DNA of 11,035 bases from NCBI GenBank assembly GCA_026395455.1, contig JAPLYR010000080.1, forward strand, positions 1-11,035. Reading direction: 5' to 3'. This DNA is from Candidatus Roizmanbacteria bacterium (lineage in GTDB: Bacteria; Patescibacteriota; Microgenomatia; UBA1406; GWC2-37-13). A model generated the notes under the pieces. The model saw only the letters and a list, made by a program, of their open reading frames with translations, had not been told where the DNA came from and made no database searches. This document shows, in pieces, positions 8,251 to 11,035 of this stretch; position 1 is the stretch's first letter, and each line of letters opens with the position of its first letter. The translations under genes were made by a program, and so were the position numbers.

Positions 8251-9234
8251 TTACTGACTCTCAATCCATCTTTCTGCATCAAGTGAGGCTTGGACTCCCA
8301 TCCCTGCCGCAGTTGATGCTTGCTTATATACGTGATCAACGCAGTCCCCCGCTCCAAACACCCCTGGGAGTGAAGTCATCGTTTGATAATGAACATCATA
8401 TGTGTGGGTTTTTGTCTGTTCTACTTTATTGCTCAATTGTTGCAATGCATACATTGCTGTTGTGAGAACATATCCTTTTTGGTCAAGATCAATCTGATTT
8501 TTAAAAAGATCAGTGTCTGGTCTATGCCCAATAGCTACAAATACCCCGTCAAGTTTTACTGTTTTTTCTCCTTCTGGAGTTTTTAATTTAAGACCCTCAA
8601 CTTTGAACTGACCTAAAACTTCTTCAACAGCAGCATTCCATATAACCTCTATTTTTTCATGTTCGAGTACTCGTTTTTGCATGATTTTTGATGCTCTAAA
8701 TTCTGCTCGTCTGTGAATAACATATACTTTTGAAGCAAATTTTGTTAAGGTGAGAGCTTCTTCTAACGCGCTATCTCCACCTCCAATAATGGCGACAGTT
8801 TTATTCTTAAAAAAGAATCCATCGCAGGTTGCACACGCAGATACTCCTTTTCCTCGTAGACGTGTTTCACTTTCAAGCCCCATCCAAAGCGCTTTTGCAC
8901 CAGTGGCAATAATAACTGCCTTTGTTTTATATTCTGTACCCCCACCAGCTAATGTAACTAATTTAACTGGTTTAACCAATTCAACTGACCCTACGTTTTC
9001 ATCAACAATAGTTGTTCCAAATGCGCTAGCCTGTTTTCGCATAACATCAATAAGCTCGCCGCCTAGTATTGATTTTTGTCCAGGGAAGTTTTCAACTTCA
9101 CTTGTGAGCATGAGTTGCCCTCCAGGAGGTGACCCTGCAAGAAGAATGGGTGAGAGTCCCGCTCTCCCTAAATATATAGCTGCAGAAAGTCCCGCTGCTC
9201 CCCCTCCGATAATAACTACATTGTGTGTATCCAT
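8251..9234 (-). CDS. trxB: Thioredoxin-disulfide reductase
   Basis: This 327-residue flavoprotein moves electrons from NADPH through FAD and a redox disulfide to thioredoxin. Motifs in order: FAD-binding VVIIGGGAAG (6-15), PPGGQL, redox centre CATC (134-137), NADPH-binding IIGGGDSALEEA (149-160), HRR (174-176, typical of NADPH preference), AIGHRPDT, and FAD-binding GVFGAGDC (291-298). It is slightly longer than the usual 310-320 residues. An extra stretch at about 258-283, rich in Gln, Lys and Thr, lies before the final FAD motif, which remains intact. The start is the ATG at 9234, 24 bases after the stop of the repressor gene. The pairing with a thiol-containing repressor suggests a redox-responsive operon. 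Confidence 0.95.
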   Translation of the reverse strand: MDTHNVVIIGGGAAGLSAAIYLGRAGLSPILLAGSPPGGQLMLTSEVENFPGQKSILGGELIDVMRKQASAFGTTIVDENVGSVELVKPVKLVTLAGGGTEYKTKAVIIATGAKALWMGLESETRLRGKGVSACATCDGFFFKNKTVAIIGGGDSALEEALTLTKFASKVYVIHRRAEFRASKIMQKRVLEHEKIEVIWNAAVEEVLGQFKVEGLKLKTPEGEKTVKLDGVFVAIGHRPDTDLFKNQIDLDQKGYVLTTAMYALQQLSNKVEQTKTHTYDVHYQTMTSLPGVFGAGDCVDHVYKQASTAAGMGVQASLDAERWIESQ

Positions 9235-9258
9235 GAATTTAATATTTATATTGATAAT

Positions 9259-9486
9259 TTATAAATTGATAGCACGCTCGATCATTCTACTAACCTTTTC
9301 AACATCTTTGTGAGGCAAATATTCACAAATATTGGAAACAACAATCTCCTTGGATAGTGCATCAATTGCCTTTTTAACCGCTGACACTTGTTGTAGTACA
9401 TCTCCACAATCTCTCTTCTCCTCAACCATCTTTTGAATGCCCTTTAGTTGTCCAATTACTCTACTGATTCTCTGTGATAGTTCCAT
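9259..9486 (-). CDS. CsoR/RcnR/FrmR (DUF156) family transcriptional repressor, atypical ligand set
   Basis: This 75-residue all-helical protein has the family pattern RISRVIGQLKGIQKMVEE, then RDCGDVLQQVSAVKKA. Family members are tetrameric repressors that leave DNA when they bind Cu(I), Ni/Co or formaldehyde, or are modified by persulfides. Cys27 matches the invariant first Cys. Counting from it, the usual second ligand at +25 (His in CsoR, RcnR and FrmR) is Asn52, and the usual +29 Cys/His is Tyr56. The only other cysteine is Cys54 at +27. A canonical Cu(I) site is therefore absent. A thiol, persulfide or electrophile signal is possible; this is inference. The gene is first in a unit with trxB and gdhA and has a strong promoter with an operator-like palindrome upstream, so it probably represses itself. 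The start is the ATG at 9486; no Shine-Dalgarno is seen. Confidence 0.88.
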   Translation of the reverse strand: MELSQRISRVIGQLKGIQKMVEEKRDCGDVLQQVSAVKKAIDALSKEIVVSNICEYLPHKDVEKVSRMIERAINL

Positions 9487-9515
9487 AGGTTAAGAAATAA
9501 ATAATAATAAATGAG

Positions 9516-9537
9516 TACTCCCTACTAGTACCCAGTA
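9516..9537 (-). promoter_or_regulatory. Candidate operator of the DUF156 repressor
   Basis: The minus strand reads, in order, TACT, GGG, TACTAGTA, GGG, AGTA. The outer TACT and AGTA are inverted copies, the central 8-mer is a perfect palindrome, and two G-tracts lie between them. G-tracts flanked by TACT/AGTA are the known layout of RcnR-type sites and are close to CsoR sites. The site shares four bases with the -10 hexamer and covers the expected transcription start, so binding would block transcription. Confidence 0.65.
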
Positions 9538-9563
9538 TAGTCTTTTACAAAATATTTTGTCAA
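9534..9563 (-). promoter_or_regulatory. Sigma-70-type promoter of the repressor-trxB-gdhA unit
   Basis: On the minus strand a perfect -35 TTGACA (9563-9558) is followed by an 18-bp spacer and TATACT (9539-9534). Transcription would start near 9527, giving a leader of about 40 bases before the ATG at 9486. This is the best promoter match in the window. Confidence 0.75.
9547..9560. promoter_or_regulatory. 14-bp perfect palindrome within the promoter spacer
   Basis: ACAAAATATTTTGT is a perfect palindrome lying between the -35 and -10 and sharing three bases with the -35. It could be a second regulator site or a chance AT-rich palindrome. Confidence 0.35.
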
Positions 9564-9677
9564 GGGATAAAAATGATAAAAGATATGCTGTGAAGGATGT
9601 CTTGCATATATCAACGTCGTTAATTGTAGTATTTCCCGCAACCCACCATTTTACACAAGTTATACACAAAGAGAAAA
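9564..9677. other. Intergenic stretch with paired DnaA-box-like sequences
   Basis: This is the first part of the 372-base gap between the repressor gene and the sugar transferase. No gene is seen. TTATACACA (9660-9668, plus strand) fits the DnaA box consensus TTATNCACA, and TTTTACACA (9650-9658) is one base off, ten bases away in the same direction. No dnaA, dnaN or other origin gene is present in the window. Confidence 0.3.
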
Positions 9678-9712
9678 CCCTAAACTTTAAACTCTAAATT
9701 CTAAACCGTAAA
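9678..9712. repeat. Heptamer array A (NNNTAAA x5)
   Basis: Five consecutive 7-base units end in TAAA in strict phase: ccctaaa, ctttaaa, ctctaaa, ttctaaa, ccgtaaa. Read on the minus strand the units are TTTAGNN-like. A second, shorter array at 10472-10499 has the same period and near-identical units. The 36 bases that follow, up to 9748, are AT-rich with nothing else recognisable. Confidence 0.75.
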
Positions 9713-9750
9713 TGAATGAGTAAATAATAAAATCCCTCTATCAAATTTAT

Positions 9751-9858
9751 GCAATTCGAAACAGCATGCTCAACACGTGACCTTTTTGCCAGTGAGATTT
9801 TAAGGTGGGTGGGAAAAACGAAGCAAAAGACGTCACTGTGAGCATGTGTGAGAATTGC
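9751..9858. repeat. Element A: 108-base imperfect inverted repeat abutting the sugar transferase stop
   Basis: GCAATTC (9751-9757) pairs with GAATTGC (9852-9858), CATGCTCA (9765-9772) with TGAGCATG (9839-9846), and GTGAC (9777-9781) with GTCAC (9832-9836). This gives about 20 bp of stem broken by small internal loops, with a roughly 50-base central part that includes GGTGGGTGGG (9804-9813). The right end touches the TAA of the sugar transferase (9859-9861). The left 20 bases match element B at 10583-10602 with two transitions. It could be a 3'-end RNA structure, a small non-autonomous element or a remnant of one. A 30-codon plus-strand frame (9749-9841) starting MQFETAC exists but has no clear support. 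Confidence 0.65.
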
Positions 9859-10449
9859 TTATCTATTAAATACCATTTTCCCAACCAAATAAGCAGTTTT
9901 TAATAGGATTAAAACGTCTTTTATTATTGACTTCTTCTTAGCATATTGACAATCTAACTCCATCCATTTCTTAAATGATAATAAGTGTGATCCTTGCACA
10001 ACCCATTCAGAAGTCATCCCAGGAAGCACCATAAAACGAGTTTGATATCGAGAAGGTATTTTATTTGCCTCTGAGCGGGGTAATGGTCGTGGACCTACAA
10101 ATGCCATTGAGCCTTCAATAATGTTCATCAATTGGGGTAATTCATCGATTGCAATGCGTGAAAGAATTTTTCCTACGCGGGTATATCGAGGATCATTTTT
10201 GATTTTAAATACTGGCCCATCAGCCTCATTTTTCTTTATATATCGCTTTTTAAGTGCCTCTGCGTTCCACACCATTGTTCGAATCTTATAGATCCAAAAC
10301 AGTTGTTTATTTTTCCCTACTCTCAATTGGAGAAAGAGAAAGGGACCAGGAGAATCAAGACGAACCACAATATAGAGTATTCCCAATAGAGGAAGCGATA
10401 AGATGAGGAAAATAAATGCGAATAATCGTTCTAATGCTCTATATACCAT
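9859..10449 (-). CDS. Bacterial sugar transferase (polyprenyl-phosphate phosphoglycosyl transferase)
   Basis: This 196-residue monotopic membrane enzyme transfers a sugar phosphate from a nucleotide sugar to polyprenyl phosphate, the first step of many surface glycan pathways. It has an N-terminal hydrophobic re-entrant helix (about 8-30), SPGPFLFLQLRVG (33-45), KIRTM (55-59), the catalytic Asp-Glu in IDELPQLMNI (Asp102-Glu103) and VGPRPLP (118-124). It is the minimal PglC-like form and lacks the extra N-terminal helices of WbaP-type proteins. The usual W-x-x-SGR segment reads WVVQGSH (149-155), an unusual variant. The ATG at 10449 is preferred over the in-frame TTG at 10467, which lies upstream of the -10-like TATACT. 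No glycosyltransferase neighbour is seen in the window, but the broken O-antigen ligase-like gene could belong to the same pathway. Confidence 0.92.
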   Translation of the reverse strand: MVYRALERLFAFIFLILSLPLLGILYIVVRLDSPGPFLFLQLRVGKNKQLFWIYKIRTMVWNAEALKKRYIKKNEADGPVFKIKNDPRYTRVGKILSRIAIDELPQLMNIIEGSMAFVGPRPLPRSEANKIPSRYQTRFMVLPGMTSEWVVQGSHLLSFKKWMELDCQYAKKKSIIKDVLILLKTAYLVGKMVFNR

Positions 10450-10457
10450 TGAGGGAT

Positions 10458-10463
10458 AGTATA
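10458..10463 (-). promoter_or_regulatory. -10 element of the sugar transferase gene, possibly leaderless
   Basis: The minus strand reads TATACT, then 8 bases, then the ATG at 10449. The expected -35 position falls in heptamer array B and has no good match to TTGACA. Confidence 0.45.
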
Positions 10464-10471
10464 ACAAAAAA

Positions 10472-10499
10472 CCTTAAATACTAAACTCTAAATCCTAAA
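10472..10499. repeat. Heptamer array B (NNNTAAA x4)
   Basis: Four phased 7-base units: ccttaaa, tactaaa, ctctaaa, tcctaaa. The third is identical to a unit of array A and the others differ by one or two bases. The array lies just upstream of the sugar transferase -10. The following stretch to 10581 is almost pure A/T with no recognisable gene. Confidence 0.7.
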
Positions 10500-10581
10500 C
10501 AAATCAATACAAAATTTTAAATTTTTAATCAATATCAAATATTAATTATTAAATTTATAAACTATAAAATAGGATTTAGGC

Positions 10582-10765
10582 GTGCAATTCGAAGCAGTAT
10601 GCCAGGCATGTGGATCTTCAAGCGGGAGAGGTAACTAACTAGAGGAACAGATGGCACGAGTAAAGGGTACCCAACAGCGCGCACAAAACTCCAGCCAGCA
10701 GGCATTGGAGGTTTTGGAGCACTGGTGGGGGAAATTACGAGTGACAGAATCTGGAAAATCAACTC
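10582..10765. other. Element B: GC-richer non-genic block downstream of rho, related to element A
   Basis: This block is clearly richer in G and C than the AT-rich sequence beside it and ends at the rho stop codon. Its first 20 bases (from 10583) match element A with two transitions, and similarity continues weakly through CAYGTG. A second similar patch is TGGTGGGGGAAATTACGA (10723-10740) beside the GGTGGGTGGG region of element A. It contains GGGTACCC, GCGCGC and a stable hairpin at 10684-10716. On the plus strand one frame runs from GTG 10582 to TGA 10806 with a single TAA at 10636; an ATG at 10651 has AGAGGA four bases upstream and would give a 51-residue product overlapping rho. I do not recognise this product. 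Confidence 0.5.
10684..10716 (-). terminator. Hairpin 50 bases downstream of rho, possible terminator or RNA structure
   Basis: CAAAAC and TCCA pair with TGGA and GTTTTG around one bulged G, and the loop adds an inner GCC/GGC stem, for about 13 bp in all. On the minus strand the 3' arm ends in TTTTG, a short U-run inside the stem and not a clean U-tract after it. Termination is therefore only one possibility. Confidence 0.4.
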
Positions 10766-11035
10766 TTACCCTTTTAGACTTCCCAAGAACTCTTCATTTG
10801 TCTTGACCTTTGTCAACTTATCGATCATGGCGGTCAATCTTTCCTCTGGGGTAAGAAGTGACAACATGCGGCGTAAAGTTGTTATTTTCTTCAATTGGTC
10901 AGCACTAAAGAGTAATTCTTCGTGTCGAGTTCCTGATTTTTCAATATCAAGAGCTGGGTAAAGTCGTTTATCTGCAAATCCTCGATCAAGGTGAACTTCC
11001 ATGTTGCCAGTTCCTTTGAACTCCTCATAGATAAG
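10766..11035 (-). CDS. rho: Transcription termination factor Rho, C-terminal part (5' partial)
   Basis: The frame enters from the right edge of the window and ends at TAA 10768-10766, so about 89 C-terminal residues are visible. They match the end of the Rho ATPase domain: YEEFKGTGNMEVHLDR, then DKRLYPALDIEKSGTR, then EELLFSADQL, and the last helix ending KVKTNEEFLGSLKG. The Arg in SGTR corresponds to the ATPase arginine finger (Arg366 in E. coli), and the Arg in DKRLYP to E. coli Arg353. Rho is a hexameric RNA helicase that ends transcription of untranslated RNA. The N-terminal RNA-binding domain and Walker motifs lie outside the window. The ATG at 11002 is an internal Met, not the start. 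Confidence 0.95.
   Translation of the reverse strand, partial: LIYEEFKGTGNMEVHLDRGFADKRLYPALDIEKSGTRHEELLFSADQLKKITTLRRMLSLLTPEERLTAMIDKLTKVKTNEEFLGSLKG

Noticed and set aside
8214..8357. N-terminal extension of glutamate dehydrogenase
   Set aside because: The extra 48 codons overlap the 3' end of trxB and do not resemble the family; the ATG at 8213 gives the normal length.
9751..9858. tRNA-like gene, because of TTCGAAT on the minus strand
   Set aside because: The bases around TTCGAAT do not form a T-arm stem, and no anticodon arm or acceptor stem can be drawn.
10450..10467. TTG start for the sugar transferase
   Set aside because: It lies upstream of and through the -10-like TATACT; the ATG at 10449 begins just before the hydrophobic helix, as in relatives.
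10562..10762. 66-codon minus-strand frame after rho as a gene
   Set aside because: It starts at a TTG three bases after the rho stop, has no recognisable domain, and lies in element B where several frames are open; kept only as an observation.
10725..10961. Plus-strand frame opposite rho
   Set aside because: The minus strand is unmistakably Rho; this is its shadow.
1..11035. Recoded TGA (code 25, as in Gracilibacteria)
   Set aside because: TGA ends the surface protein at a sensible place and no conserved gene here needs TGA read as an amino acid; the TGA in the broken ligase is explained by a frame change.

Overview
The window is AT-rich and bacterial, and every gene reads with the standard bacterial code (TGA is a stop). 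The gene mix points to a Candidate Phyla Radiation (Patescibacteria) genome, perhaps Microgenomates-like: a very large glycine-rich/LamG surface protein, an O-antigen-ligase-like membrane protein with a C-terminal TPR domain, a short pilin, a minimal sugar-phosphate transferase, a LysM/M23 hydrolase, and few Shine-Dalgarno sequences. The lineage is inferred from style, not from a marker gene.

Left region (1-6856) is a cell-surface block. A partial giant secreted or adhesin-type protein (1-3177, +) is followed by a cysteine-rich type IV pilin-like protein (3251-3835, +). Facing them on the minus strand are a membrane-anchored LysM/M23 endopeptidase (4915-3845) and an O-antigen ligase/TPR gene that is broken in two (6856-6164 and 6150-4942).

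Middle region (6939-9563) is one compact minus-strand transcription unit: a CsoR/DUF156-family repressor, thioredoxin reductase and glutamate dehydrogenase, separated by gaps of 24 and 37 bases. It has the clearest promoter in the window (TTGACA, 18-bp spacer, TATACT). A symmetric G-tract operator candidate overlaps its -10, so the repressor probably controls its own operon. The repressor lacks the usual ligand positions of copper sensors. This self-regulated redox and nitrogen unit is the best functional story here.

Right region (9564-11035) holds a minimal sugar transferase (10449-9859, -) and the 3' end of rho (11035-10766, -). The two long intergenic gaps share an undescribed module: a 7-base phased NNNTAAA array, an AT-rich spacer, and a GC-richer element that begins with a near-identical 20-base motif and ends against the stop codon of the neighbouring gene. 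In one copy the element is a 108-base imperfect inverted repeat.

Three minus-strand genes have a -10-like hexamer only 6-8 bases upstream of the start codon. That suggests leaderless transcripts. No tRNA, rRNA, CRISPR array or intact mobile element was seen.
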